Position numbers and translations under genes: made by a program
The notes under the pieces: generated by a model
Seen by the model: the letters and a program-made list of their open reading frames with translations, nothing else
The model's database searches: none
What the model was told of the DNA's origin: nothing
DNA from: Streptomyces sp. M41(2017)
Lineage (GTDB): Bacteria; Actinomycetota; Actinomycetes; Streptomycetales; Streptomycetaceae
Direction of reading: 5' to 3'
Length of the DNA: 64,000 nucleotides
NCBI RefSeq assembly: GCF_002078175.1
Contig: NZ_MWFK01000001.1
Span: forward strand, 2,790,001 to 2,854,000
Part shown: positions 8,361-15,426 of the stretch, in pieces
Layout: each line of letters begins with the position of its first letter
Numbering within the stretch: position 1 is the stretch's first letter

Positions 8361-8690
8361 TCAATCCTCGATCCGGGCCTCGACATTTCCCGGACCCTGC
8401 TGCCGGCCCGCGCTGCCGTGAATGAGCAGATCCCCGCCCCCCGGCTTCTTCGGGGTCAAGGCGATCTTCACCCGGTGCGTACGGCCCCGCGCCACCCCTG
8501 TCTCTGCCTCCGCGGACACCACCCAAGCCTTGAATCCGGCCTTCACCTTCGCGTCAGCCCGCAACTCAACCGCGAACTCCATCTCTACCGGACCGACTTG
8601 GAAAGCCAGATCCGGTCCCGCACCCCGCGCCGCGGCCTCCAGCAGCTCATCCCGCAACGCTGCCACCGCATCCGCCAGCTCAATCTCCAT
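8361..8690 (-). CDS. Trypco2 (trypsin-co-occurring domain 2) protein
   Basis: A 109-residue protein. It reads IELADAVAALRDELLEAA, then FQVGPVEMEFAVEL and HRVKIALTPK, which I recognise as the small Trypco2 domain found beside trypsin-NTPase conflict proteins. ATG 8690 has GGAGGG about 8 bases upstream; the longer frame is rejected. It is the first gene of an operon with the trypsin-NTPase-TPR gene, 45 bp away. The family is thought to act as an adaptor or cofactor in NTP-dependent conflict systems; its biochemical role is not settled. Confidence 0.85.
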   Translation of the reverse strand: MEIELADAVAALRDELLEAAARGAGPDLAFQVGPVEMEFAVELRADAKVKAGFKAWVVSAEAETGVARGRTHRVKIALTPKKPGGGDLLIHGSAGRQQGPGNVEARIED

Positions 8691-8968
8691 ATGTTCGCAC
8701 CCTCCCGACTGGGCAGCCCGGCGCCAACGGCCACACCGCCGCATCACGCCCCGCAGGGCATTGCACGGATAGAGGGACCACCATCCCACCGCATCAGTTC
8801 CACCCGTCACCCAAACGGAGTGGATGGTGCCAGTGACGCCGCACAGACCGCATGCAGGGGAGAACGGGCTGACCTTCATCGCTCAGGGCGGCCGCCGGGC
8901 CCCCAGATGTCCCCCAGCGGGGCCAAGAGCGAGAGGAAGGCATGCTCAGGCCGCGCGGAACCAGCCCG
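8691..8968. other. Element end between Trypco2 gene and att site
   Basis: About 280 bp. It should hold the promoter of the Trypco2 operon (transcribed leftwards) and integrase arm-binding sites if the element is mobile. I see no gene and cannot place promoter boxes with confidence. Confidence 0.4.
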
Positions 8969-9019
8969 CTGTAAATCTGCCGGCTTAGCCTTCCGTGGTT
9001 CGAATCCACGCGCCGCCAC
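8969..9019 (+). other. 3' half of tRNA-Tyr: attachment site of integrated element
   Basis: From the anticodon loop (CTGTAAA, anticodon GTA) through the long class II variable arm, a T-arm of CGTGG-TTCGAAT-CCACG and acceptor strand CGCCGCC plus A, this is the 3' half of a tRNA-Tyr. The bases before the loop do not form the anticodon stem (expected GCAGA, found GCCCG), and no D-arm or GGCGG acceptor strand is present. Homology starting at the anticodon loop is usual for tyrosine-recombinase att sites in tRNA genes. Confidence 0.82.
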
Positions 9020-9028
9020 ATGAAGGTG

Positions 9029-9075
9029 AACCCCCTCCGATCTGCGGAAACGCGGATCGGAGGGGGTTTCTTCAT
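9029..9075 (+). terminator. Strong intrinsic terminator behind tRNA-Tyr 3' half
   Basis: A long stem with arms AACCCCCTCCGATCTGCG and CGCGGATCGGAGGGGGTT closes on a GAAA loop, and further pairing of CATGAA with TTCATG lies outside it. TTTCTT follows. It was evidently the terminator of the intact tRNA-Tyr gene before integration. Confidence 0.85.
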
Positions 9076-9220
9076 GTCGGGGTGAGGAGAGGGGCGCGTC
9101 GCCCCGATGAAGTCCGTCCCGCCGCCCGGTCGAGGGGTCGCTCCCCGCTTCCAAGGGTCCCCCTCCGGGTCCGTTGCGCGACCGTGACGGGAGTGCCGAA
9201 CAACGGGCAGGGTGGCTGTC

Positions 9221-9457
9221 ATGTTTCGGTCATGGGGTGCGCTCGTCACGGTCTACGACTCCGAGGGCCAGTTCGTCGCGACCGGCACACCCGGCACGGG
9301 TGCCTACGACGACGCGGCGGCGTGCACGTTCCCGGTCATCGTGCGGACCGTGCCGGACGCCTCGAAGTCGTAGGGCGTGCGCGTCGGTTGGCACCCGCGT
9401 AAGGACATCACCAACGAGGTCGCGCGCACGGGCGAGCCGGTCCAGCTCCTCGAATGA
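9221..9457 (+). pseudogene. Possible remnant of a small hypothetical gene with in-frame stop
   Basis: ATG 9221 opens a frame of 50 codons (VTVYDSEGQFVATGTP ... TFPVIVRTVPDA) that ends at TAG 9371-9373. The same frame then stays open to TGA 9455-9457 and continues with VRVGWHPRKDITNEV. The VYDSEGQFVA/VPDA/VRVG pattern resembles small Streptomyces proteins of unknown function, so this may be a nonsense-mutated and N-terminally truncated copy. It sits just outside the att site. Confidence 0.35.
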
Positions 9458-9569
9458 CGCAGCGGCGGTCGGAGGTTCTCGCGTGCGCCCGGGACACCCG
9501 CGCCGTGGCCCCTGGCAGAGTGCCCGGCCCGTCGACCCCTCGCAGGGTGCTCAGAGGCCCTCGGACGCG

Positions 9570-9782
9570 TCAGAACAGCGGCAGTTGGCCGGGGAAGTCC
9601 GGGACCGCGTAGCCGTCCAGGGTGGGCTGGGCCGCGCCGAGTTGGGCCTGCCGGCGTGAACCGGGGCACGAGACCAGCTCGCCGCTCTCCCGCCCGCCGG
9701 GCGGATCGTGCCGAGCGAACCGGCCCGCGACGACCGCGATCTCCCGGCGGCACTCGGGGCAGTGTCTACGACGCGATGACAT
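9570..9782 (-). CDS. Small CxxC zinc-ribbon-like hypothetical protein
   Basis: A 70-residue protein starting MSSRRRHCPECRREIAVVA, with C8-x2-C11 and a later Cys in ELVSCPG. It ends in a hydrophobic tail PDFPGQLPLF. Proteins of this appearance are common in Streptomyces and have no known function. ATG 9782 is the only reasonable start; the ribosome binding site is weak. It stands alone between the pseudogene and the oxidoreductase gene. Confidence 0.68.
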   Translation of the reverse strand: MSSRRRHCPECRREIAVVAGRFARHDPPGGRESGELVSCPGSRRQAQLGAAQPTLDGYAVPDFPGQLPLF

Positions 9783-9864
9783 GCCATCAGTGTGCCCCGC
9801 GCCCGCCGGGTCGTGTCGGACGGCATGGGTGACACGTCCCGCCGCACGGTCCGAACGACAGGCC

Positions 9865-10521
9865 CTAGTTCCCGGCCACCGACTTCACCGCCACCGAGAT
9901 CGGTGTCGAGCCTCCGATCGCCTCCAGGGTCAGACCGGCCGTCGCCGAGGTGTCCACCAGCTCGGCGAGGATCGCGGCGACGTCGTCACGGGGGATCATG
10001 CCGCGCCCCGTGGACGCCTCCAGCCGTACCAGGCCGGTGCCGGCGTCGTCGATCAGGCTGCCGGGGCGCAGGATCGTCCAGTCCAGGCCCTTACGGCCGC
10101 GGATGTACGCGTCGGCTTCGCCCTTGGCCCGCAGATACGCGTCGAAGATCTCGTCACCGGGGTGGTCCGCGTCGGCGCCCATCGAGGAGACGACCACGTG
10201 GCGCCGTACACCCGCGAGCTCCGCGGCGTCCGCGAACAGGATGGCCGCGCCCTTGTCCACCGTCTCCTTGCGGTCCACCCCGCTGCCCGGGCCCGCGCCC
10301 GCCGCGAAGACGGCCGCGTCCGCTCCGCGCAGGTGTGCCGCGACATCCTCCACCGACGCCGACTCCAGGTCGCACAGGGCCGGCTCGGCGCCCGTCGCCC
10401 GCAGATCGTCGCTCTGCTCGGCGTGGCGGATGAGCCCCACGACCTCGTCGCCGCGCGCGGAGAGCAGCCGCTCCAGCCGCAGCGCGATCTGACCATGACC
10501 TCCAGCGATGACAATGCGCAT
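9865..10521 (-). CDS. NAD(P)-binding atypical SDR family protein
   Basis: A 218-residue Rossmann-fold protein with the N-terminal dinucleotide motif MRIVIAGGHGQIALRL. The pattern (AAVFAAG, VVVSSMGA, WTILRPGSL) is that of the NmrA-like/atypical SDR group that includes NAD(P)H-binding epimerase-like proteins. The substrate is unknown; some members are redox sensors. ATG 10521 is preceded by GGAGAC; the longer frame from 10560 adds 13 unconvincing residues. It is divergent from the lipoprotein gene at 10768. Confidence 0.85.
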   Translation of the reverse strand: MRIVIAGGHGQIALRLERLLSARGDEVVGLIRHAEQSDDLRATGAEPALCDLESASVEDVAAHLRGADAAVFAAGAGPGSGVDRKETVDKGAAILFADAAELAGVRRHVVVSSMGADADHPGDEIFDAYLRAKGEADAYIRGRKGLDWTILRPGSLIDDAGTGLVRLEASTGRGMIPRDDVAAILAELVDTSATAGLTLEAIGGSTPISVAVKSVAGN

Positions 10522-10604
10522 GTCTCCGACCGTACGCCCGGACGGACCCGTTCGCCGCACAACCCTGTGGACAACTCATGCGTCACATGGGTGATCACTG
10601 TGGA

Positions 10605-10660
10605 CGCACCGGGTGCGCCAGGTGCGCCGGATCCATCAGGTGCGCCGGTCGGCCCGCACG
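10605..10660. repeat. GGTGCGCC short direct repeats
   Basis: Three copies of GGTGCGCC occur in the intergenic region at about 10610, 10619 and 10638, upstream of the lipoprotein gene. No function is apparent; they could be operator half-sites or a chance feature of very high-GC DNA. Confidence 0.35.
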
Positions 10661-10767
10661 GGCCGATGGCCCGGTGCGGCGGACCCACGGTGGTCACGTC
10701 GAGAACGACGGAACACGCGAACGAAGGATGACGGGCGGCCCCGCCCGGCGTCGTAGAGGAGACCACC

Positions 10768-11811
10768 ATCACCGCCATACGCAAGACCGTGACCGCGGCC
10801 GGCTGCACCGTCGCCCTCCTCGCCACGGCGGCCGCCTGCGGCACGGTCGAGAACCTCACCGCCGGTCAGAAGGTGGACCACGCGGTCGACCGGCTCGGCG
10901 AACAGAAGTCCCTCTCCTTCCGGTTGGACCTGGACGCCGACGCATCCGCGATCAGCGCGCTGGGCGGCGACGCCGACCCGGACGAGGCGCTGCCGCCCGA
11001 GGTCGCGAAGGCCCTGAGCACGCTGCACGTCGATGTCTCGGTCAAGTCGAGGAAGCCGCTGGCGGATTCGGGCGAGAAGGACCTTCTCGGAACGGGCCTG
11101 AAGGTCTCGGGAGCGGACGGCGTCCTGGCCGAGTTCCGCTTCGTCGGCGACTTCACGTACTACCGCGCCGACATGAAGGCCCTCGGCAGGACGATGGGCT
11201 TCCCCCTGCCGTCCGCCGACGACCTCCCTCCGGGCGAGAAGGAGATGAGGAAGGTCTTCGAGGGCGACTGGGTGAAGATCGACACCAAGGCCCTGGAAGA
11301 TGCGCAGAAGTCCGCGGGCGGCCCCAAGGGTGCCGGCGGCTCGGGTGACATCGACGCCAGGACGCAGAAGAAGATCCTGGACGCGGTCGGCGCGGTCGTC
11401 GGCCGCAAGGTCACCTTCCGTACCGAGGAAGGAGCCGACGGCGTCGAGCACGTCGTCGCCACGGGCAACTTCCGCGATCTGGTCACCGGCGTCGTCGCCA
11501 GACTCCGGCCGCTCCAGGGCGACCTTCCGGCGGGCATGGAACTCCCCACCGCCAAGGACCTCAAGGACGCCCCGGACAAGAAGGTCTCCGCCGACTTCAC
11601 CCTGAAGAACGGCGACCTCCGGCAGATCAGGATCGACCTCGCCGCTCTCGCGGACGGCCCCAAGGGCACCAGACTCCCCCTCGTCCTGAAGTTCGCCGAG
11701 GCCGGAGACATCCGTGCGCCGAAGGGAGCCACGGAACTCCCGCCGGGCACGTTTCCCGGCGTCGGCCCCGGAGTACTGGGCGGCGGCGTGCTCGGCGGCG
11801 GCGAACTCTAG
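10768..11811 (+). CDS. Putative lipoprotein, possible non-canonical ATC start
   Basis: A secreted lipoprotein of about 340-347 residues, with a signal peptide ending LLATAAAC and the modified Cys near residue 24-31. The rest is a soluble domain with TAGQKVDHAVDRL and regularly spaced KVSAD(F)TLK-like strands, resembling the LprG/LppX-type or DUF-type lipoproteins of actinobacteria. The first standard start is GTG 10789, but that leaves a signal peptide without basic residues. Reading from ATC 10768, seven codons earlier and six bases after GAGGAG, restores an n-region with Arg-Lys. It is distantly similar in design to the two lipoproteins between rplA and rplJ. Confidence 0.7.
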   Translation: MTAIRKTVTAAGCTVALLATAAACGTVENLTAGQKVDHAVDRLGEQKSLSFRLDLDADASAISALGGDADPDEALPPEVAKALSTLHVDVSVKSRKPLADSGEKDLLGTGLKVSGADGVLAEFRFVGDFTYYRADMKALGRTMGFPLPSADDLPPGEKEMRKVFEGDWVKIDTKALEDAQKSAGGPKGAGGSGDIDARTQKKILDAVGAVVGRKVTFRTEEGADGVEHVVATGNFRDLVTGVVARLRPLQGDLPAGMELPTAKDLKDAPDKKVSADFTLKNGDLRQIRIDLAALADGPKGTRLPLVLKFAEAGDIRAPKGATELPPGTFPGVGPGVLGGGVLGGGEL

Positions 11812-12120
11812 AGGGCCCGCGCGAGCCGACCCTGCATTGGCCGACTCCGCGCGAACCCCGGCAACCCGCTCCACCCGCGCAAGCGGAGTCCGTCGACTCG
11901 CTCAACCTGCCCGAGCCGAGCCCGCACCGCGACAGCCCCGCCCTCGTCCCACCGGCCTCCAGCCCACCGCCTCCAGCCCACCGCCTCGGCAAAGCCTCCG
12001 AAGGCCGGTGGGCCGGTGAGCCGGTGGGCCGGTGGGCGAGTCGTCCGGCGTCCGGTTGGTCGGAGTCCCGCCTCGGGGTGGACCGGATCGGCATGGGGCC
12101 GGATCGGCCGGATCGTGTTT
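11812..12120. other. Intergenic region with GCCGGTGG tandem repeats
   Basis: About 310 bp between the convergent lipoprotein and amidohydrolase genes. At 12003-12042 a 9-bp unit close to GCCGGTGGG recurs four times in tandem, and at 11945-11985 an AGCCCACCGCCTCC-like unit occurs twice. No gene or clear terminator is visible. Confidence 0.5.
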
Positions 12121-13368
12121 CTACGAGAGCCCCCCGCGCCCCTGTCGCGGCAGGTCGAGCCCCGACGCGGACGCCGAGTTGCAGTACTCGCGCACCGCGC
12201 TGGTCCGCGCCACCACGCGCCCCCGGTGCACGACGATCCGGCTGTACGCGAGGGACAGCACCCCGTCGAGCCGGTCCCCCCGCACGGCCAGCAACTCGGC
12301 CGGGAACCCCGCCTCCACACGCACCTCCGGCAGCCCGAGAGCGGCCCGGGCGGCGCAACTCACCGCCTCGTAGGCGTCCTCGGGGCGCAGGCCGTGGAGG
12401 GAGGCCAGCAAGTAGGCGGCCTCCAGGGGGTCGCCACGGCCCACCGGGTTGGACACGTCCCGCAGGGCGCCGCTGCCGGCCGCCACGCGCACCCCGGCCG
12501 ACCGCAGCAGCCGTACGGGAGCGGTGGCGCGGACATCGGCCGAGGCGCATCCCCCCTGCGGCAGACAGACCACCGTCACGCCGGCCGCGGCGAGTTGGTC
12601 CGCGGCGCGGGACGCCACCTCGGTCGGCAGCCCGCCGAGTCCGCCGCACGGTCCGAGCGTCACGCCCGGACGCAGCCCGCCCGCCATGGCCGCGAGCCGG
12701 GCGAGCCGCGCAGGGTCGGCGGCGTCCGTGTGCAGGTCGACCGGGCAGCCGTGTTCGGAGGCGAGCTCCAGGACCGCCTCCACGTACCCGGTGGGATCGG
12801 GGTCGGCGTCCGGGCAGCCGCCCACCACGGAAGCGCCCATCTTCAGGGCGTCCCGCAGCATCGCGAGCCCGTCGGCCCCGGCCGCCCCGGTCAGCAGCCG
12901 GGGCATCGCCACCGTGGTCAGTTCGGCGAGGCCCCGCAGCGACCGCCGTACCTGGAGGACCGCCGCCAGCGCGTCCAGCCCCTGTACGTCGCCGACGCGC
13001 ACGTGGGAGCGCAACGCCGTGGCGCCGTGCCCCAGTTGCAGCAGGGCGGCCTCGGTGGCCCGGCGCTGGATCTCCTGGTCGTCGTAGGCGAGCGGGCCGT
13101 CGCCGTCGGCCGTCAGGGCGGTGTCGCTGTGCGCGTGGGCCTCCGCGGGCGCCGGCAGGAGGAGGAAGCCGTCCAGGTCCACCTTCGCGGCGAGGGCCCC
13201 GGAGGCGCCCGCCAGGCTTCCGGCGGTCCCGACCGCCTCGATCCGTCCGCCGCCCAGCCGTACGTCCACGGACCGGCCGTCGGTGAGGCGCGCTCCGCAC
13301 AGCAGCAGCGCTGAGGTGTCGGTCTGTCCCGACGAGGAGGGGGGCGGCTGCTGCTGTCGGTCGGGCAT
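12121..13368 (-). CDS. Amidohydrolase, cytosine deaminase-like
   Basis: A 415-residue protein of the metal-dependent amidohydrolase superfamily. It has an N-terminal composite beta-sandwich (LLLCGARLTDGRSVDVRLGG), the metal-binding AHAHSDT, a DLHTDA motif in the middle and a C-terminal SLAYSRIVVHRGRVV strand. This organisation resembles cytosine deaminase (CodA)-like hydrolases. The second HxH position reads HSD rather than HLD, so the exact activity is uncertain. ATG 13368 has AGGAG close upstream; the longer frame to 13425 is not supported. Confidence 0.78.
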   Translation of the reverse strand: MPDRQQQPPPSSSGQTDTSALLLCGARLTDGRSVDVRLGGGRIEAVGTAGSLAGASGALAAKVDLDGFLLLPAPAEAHAHSDTALTADGDGPLAYDDQEIQRRATEAALLQLGHGATALRSHVRVGDVQGLDALAAVLQVRRSLRGLAELTTVAMPRLLTGAAGADGLAMLRDALKMGASVVGGCPDADPDPTGYVEAVLELASEHGCPVDLHTDAADPARLARLAAMAGGLRPGVTLGPCGGLGGLPTEVASRAADQLAAAGVTVVCLPQGGCASADVRATAPVRLLRSAGVRVAAGSGALRDVSNPVGRGDPLEAAYLLASLHGLRPEDAYEAVSCAARAALGLPEVRVEAGFPAELLAVRGDRLDGVLSLAYSRIVVHRGRVVARTSAVREYCNSASASGLDLPRQGRGGLS

Positions 13369-13785
13369 CGCGCTCCTGGGCTCGAGGGCGGCTGCGGGAG
13401 GGACGGCTGCGGAACGAGGGGACACAAGATCACGCAGCGTGAGTCGAGCCTAGGGTGGCGACCCGTCAACGTCGGGGAGGAGCGCAATAGTCGTACCGGT
13501 GTGGCCCGTCGGTGCCTGGTCGACCAGGCAGCGCCGCACCGGACCGGACCTGGGAGGGAGTCCGGCGACACGGCGCGGGTGACGGGAACGGCGGGGCTCC
13601 GGCTGCGCCGGGACGGCCTCGGGAGACCTCGTCACACCCTCGTCACCGCGTGTGATCCGTGGGCCGCCAGGGGTGCTTGAGAGGTCCCGGGAACGGCCGG
13701 GCGAACAGCGGGGAACAGGCCGGGGCGGGTGCCGCGAAACGGATTTGGGCGATCGGCGGGCGACCGTGTAATGTCTTCATCGCTC
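13369..13785. other. Intergenic region before the tRNA pair
   Basis: About 415 bp between the amidohydrolase start and tRNA-Thr. It should contain the amidohydrolase promoter (leftward) and the tRNA promoter; TAATGT at 13769-13774 is a possible -10 box for the tRNA. No gene is supported. Confidence 0.4.
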
Positions 13786-13858
13786 GCCCCAATAGCTCAG
13801 TCGGTAGAGCGTCTCCATGGTAAGGAGAAGGTCTACGGTTCGATTCCGTATTGGGGCT
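13786..13858 (+). tRNA. tRNA-Thr (anticodon GGT)
   Basis: A complete cloverleaf: acceptor GCCCCAA/TTGGGGC, D-arm AGCTCAGTCGGTAGAGC, anticodon stem TCTCC/GGAGA with loop ATGGTAA (anticodon GGT), T-arm ACGGTTCGATTCCGT. CCA is not encoded. Confidence 0.96.
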
Positions 13859-13904
13859 CTGGTGTGAGAGGTTCCCGTCGCAAGGCGGGGGCCGATCTCA
13901 TCAA

Positions 13905-13977
13905 AGCGGTGTAGCTCAGTCGGTAGAGCAAGCGGCTCATAATCGCTGTGTCACCGGTTCAAGTCCGGTCACCGCTA
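13905..13977 (+). tRNA. tRNA-Met (anticodon CAT)
   Basis: A complete cloverleaf: acceptor AGCGGTG/CACCGCT, D-arm AGCTCAGTCGGTAGAGC, anticodon loop CTCATAA (anticodon CAT), T-arm ACCGGTTCAAGTCCGGT. The A-T first acceptor pair indicates an elongator-type tRNA rather than initiator. It lies 46 bp after tRNA-Thr. Confidence 0.95.
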
Positions 13978-13983
13978 CTGACA

Positions 13984-14019
13984 GTAGCCGATTGCGGGGT
14001 CGGTCCTTCGATCGGCTAC
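13984..14019 (+). terminator. Hairpin between tRNA-Met and rpmG
   Basis: Perfect 9-bp arms GTAGCCGAT and ATCGGCTAC with an 18-nt loop, followed by TCTTCTATG. It may be the tRNA terminator or part of the rpmG leader. Confidence 0.55.
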
Positions 14020-14064
14020 TCTTCTATGCATTAATGTCCCATCCGTTCGTCAAGGAGCACTCCT

Positions 14065-14229
14065 GTGGCTGCCACCGACGTCCGCCCGAAGATCACGCTG
14101 GCCTGCGTGGAGTGCAAGGAGCGGAACTACATCACCAAGAAGAACCGGCGTAACAACCCGGACCGACTGGAGATGAAGAAGCACTGCCCGCGTTGCAACG
14201 CGCACACCGCGCACCGCGAAACGCGATAA
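14065..14229 (+). CDS. rpmG: 50S ribosomal protein L33 (zinc-binding form)
   Basis: A 54-residue L33 with four zinc ligands, C14/C17 (CVEC) and C41/C44 (CPRC). This is the Zn-containing C+ paralogue; Streptomyces also keep a Zn-free copy elsewhere, controlled by Zur. The start is GTG 14065 with AAGGAG about 9 bases upstream. It is followed by the HadA/HadB-like pair, the order seen in mycobacteria and Streptomyces. Confidence 0.96.
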   Translation: MAATDVRPKITLACVECKERNYITKKNRRNNPDRLEMKKHCPRCNAHTAHRETR

Positions 14230-14397
14230 TTCAGGCTCGTACACGAGGCCGTCCCCTTCGCGGGGGGCGGCCTCGCGTCGTTGTGCAGCCGTGTCCGGCA
14301 CGGATCCGGGGCACCGGAGTCCGCGGCGGCCCGGCCCTTCCGGGTCCGCGGTGGACCCGGCGTCATACAGCGAAGACAACCAGGAGGTGCCGAGCCC

Positions 14398-14850
14398 ATG
14401 GCGCTCGACCAGTCCTTCGTGGGGCGGTCCTACCCGCCCACCGACCCCTACGAGGTCGGCCGGGAGAAGATCCGCGAGTTCGCGGAGGCCGTCGGCGACG
14501 GTAACCCCGCGTACACGGACCCCGAGGCCGCGCGAGCGCTCGGTCACCCTGACGTGATCGCCCCGCCGACCTTCGTGTTCGCCATCACGTTCAAGGCCGC
14601 CGGGCAGGTCGTCCAGGACCCGCAACTGGGCCTCGACTACAGCCGGGTGGTGCACGGTGACCAGAAGTTCGCGTACACCCGGCCCGTGCGGGCCGGCGAC
14701 CGGCTGACGGTCACCTCGACCATCGAGTCGATCAAGTCCCTCGCGGGCAACGACATCCTGGACATCCGTGGCGAGGTCCACGACGAGGCGGGCGAGCACG
14801 TCGTGACAGCGGTCACGAAGCTTGTGGCGCGCGCGGCGGAGGTGGGCTGA
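14398..14850 (+). CDS. MaoC-like dehydratase, HadA/HadC type subunit
   Basis: A 150-residue hotdog-fold protein of the UPF0336/HadA group (VGRSYPPTDPYEVGREKIREF, GHPDVIAPPTFVF, VVHGDQKFAYTRPVRAGD). In mycobacteria HadA or HadC pairs with HadB to form the (3R)-hydroxyacyl-ACP dehydratase of the FAS-II system, HadA/C being the non-catalytic partner. Streptomyces lack mycolates, so the substrate here is unknown. ATG 14398 follows AGGAGG by 11 bases. The HadB-like gene begins 1 bp after its stop, giving a two-subunit operon. Confidence 0.88.
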   Translation: MALDQSFVGRSYPPTDPYEVGREKIREFAEAVGDGNPAYTDPEAARALGHPDVIAPPTFVFAITFKAAGQVVQDPQLGLDYSRVVHGDQKFAYTRPVRAGDRLTVTSTIESIKSLAGNDILDIRGEVHDEAGEHVVTAVTKLVARAAEVG

Positions 14851-14851
14851 C

Positions 14852-15280
14852 ATGGCGGCGAAGATCTCTTACGCGGACGTCGAGGTCGGCACCGAGCTGC
14901 CGGCCGGGACCTTCCCCGTGACCCGTGCCACGCTCGTCCAGTACGCGGGCGCCTCCGGGGACTTCAATCCGATCCACTGGAACGAGAAGTTCGCCGTCGA
15001 GGTGGGTCTCCCCGACGTGATCGCGCACGGCATGTTCACCATGGCCGAGGCCGTCCGCGTCGTCACCGACTGGGTCGGCGACCCCGGCGCGGTCGTCGAG
15101 TACGGCGTGCGGTTCACCAAGCCCGTCGTCGTCCCGAACGACGACAAGGGCGCCACCATCGAGGTCAGCGCCAAGATCGGCGCCAAGCTCGACGACAACA
15201 CCGTGCGCGTCGACCTCACGGCGACGAGCGCGGGCCAGAAGGTCCTCGGGATGTCCCGCGCGGTCGTACGACTGGCCTGA
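14852..15280 (+). CDS. MaoC-like dehydratase, HadB type catalytic subunit
   Basis: A 142-residue hotdog-fold protein with the R-hydratase signature YAGASGDFNPIHWNEKFA, providing the catalytic Asp (D of GDF) and His (H of IHW) of MaoC/HadB enzymes, and GLPDVIAHGMFTMAEA. It would form a heterodimer with the product of the preceding gene and dehydrate a (3R)-hydroxyacyl thioester. ATG 14852 is used; the 10 upstream codons overlap the previous gene. It is followed by a strong terminator, so the rpmG-hadA-hadB unit ends here. Confidence 0.9.
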   Translation: MAAKISYADVEVGTELPAGTFPVTRATLVQYAGASGDFNPIHWNEKFAVEVGLPDVIAHGMFTMAEAVRVVTDWVGDPGAVVEYGVRFTKPVVVPNDDKGATIEVSAKIGAKLDDNTVRVDLTATSAGQKVLGMSRAVVRLA

Positions 15281-15324
15281 GCGGCAACCCGCGGCGCAAG
15301 GCCGAGGCCCGCTTAGAGGCCGGG

Positions 15325-15359
15325 GTAAGGGGCGTCCGCCCATGGCGGACGCCCCTTAC
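15325..15359 (+). terminator. Intrinsic terminator after the hadB-like gene
   Basis: Sixteen perfectly paired bases (GTAAGGGGCGTCCGCC with its complement) around a CAT loop. It lies 45 bp after the hadB-like stop codon. Confidence 0.85.
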
Positions 15360-15390
15360 CTGTCTCCGGCAGCCACCGGTTCCCCGTCTC

Positions 15391-15420
15391 TTGACGTAGT
15401 TAGTGATTGAGTACTAACTT
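15391..15420 (+). promoter_or_regulatory. tetR promoter with overlapping operator
   Basis: TTGACG at 15391-15396 and TAACTT at 15415-15420, 18 bp apart, fit a sigma-70-type promoter. The inverted repeat GTTAGT-N8-ACTAAC (15399-15418) fills the spacer and touches the -10 box. The same repeat precedes the exporter gene at 16041-16060. Transcription would begin at or next to ATG 15427, so the mRNA may be leaderless. Confidence 0.68.
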
Positions 15421-15426
15421 AGCCGC

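Larger units (their letters stand above)
1..9019. mobile_element. Right arm of a tRNA-Tyr-integrated element (SLP1-like)
   Basis: The sequence shows a 3' tRNA-Tyr half at 8969-9019 with no matching 5' half. To its left lie an XRE/Nudix/HD/GntR gene set and defence-like genes, and to its right lies ordinary Streptomyces core DNA. Site-specific elements that integrate in tRNA genes keep the tRNA intact at one end and leave a 3' copy at the other. SLP1 of S. coelicolor uses a tRNA-Tyr gene in this neighbourhood. The integrase, replication and transfer genes and the intact tRNA would lie left of the window, so the element type is inferred. Confidence 0.62.

Noticed and set aside
8941..9019. Complete tRNA-Tyr gene
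   Set aside because: The 5' acceptor strand, D-arm and anticodon stem partner are missing; only the 3' half matches.
8244..9023. A plus-strand ORF covering the Trypco2 gene and the tRNA fragment
   Set aside because: It runs antisense to Trypco2 and through the tRNA half; no protein features.
11627..13300. A long minus-strand frame of 557 codons overlapping lipoprotein and amidohydrolase genes
   Set aside because: It is Arg/Gly-rich, in the wrong frame over the amidohydrolase, and without a start signal.
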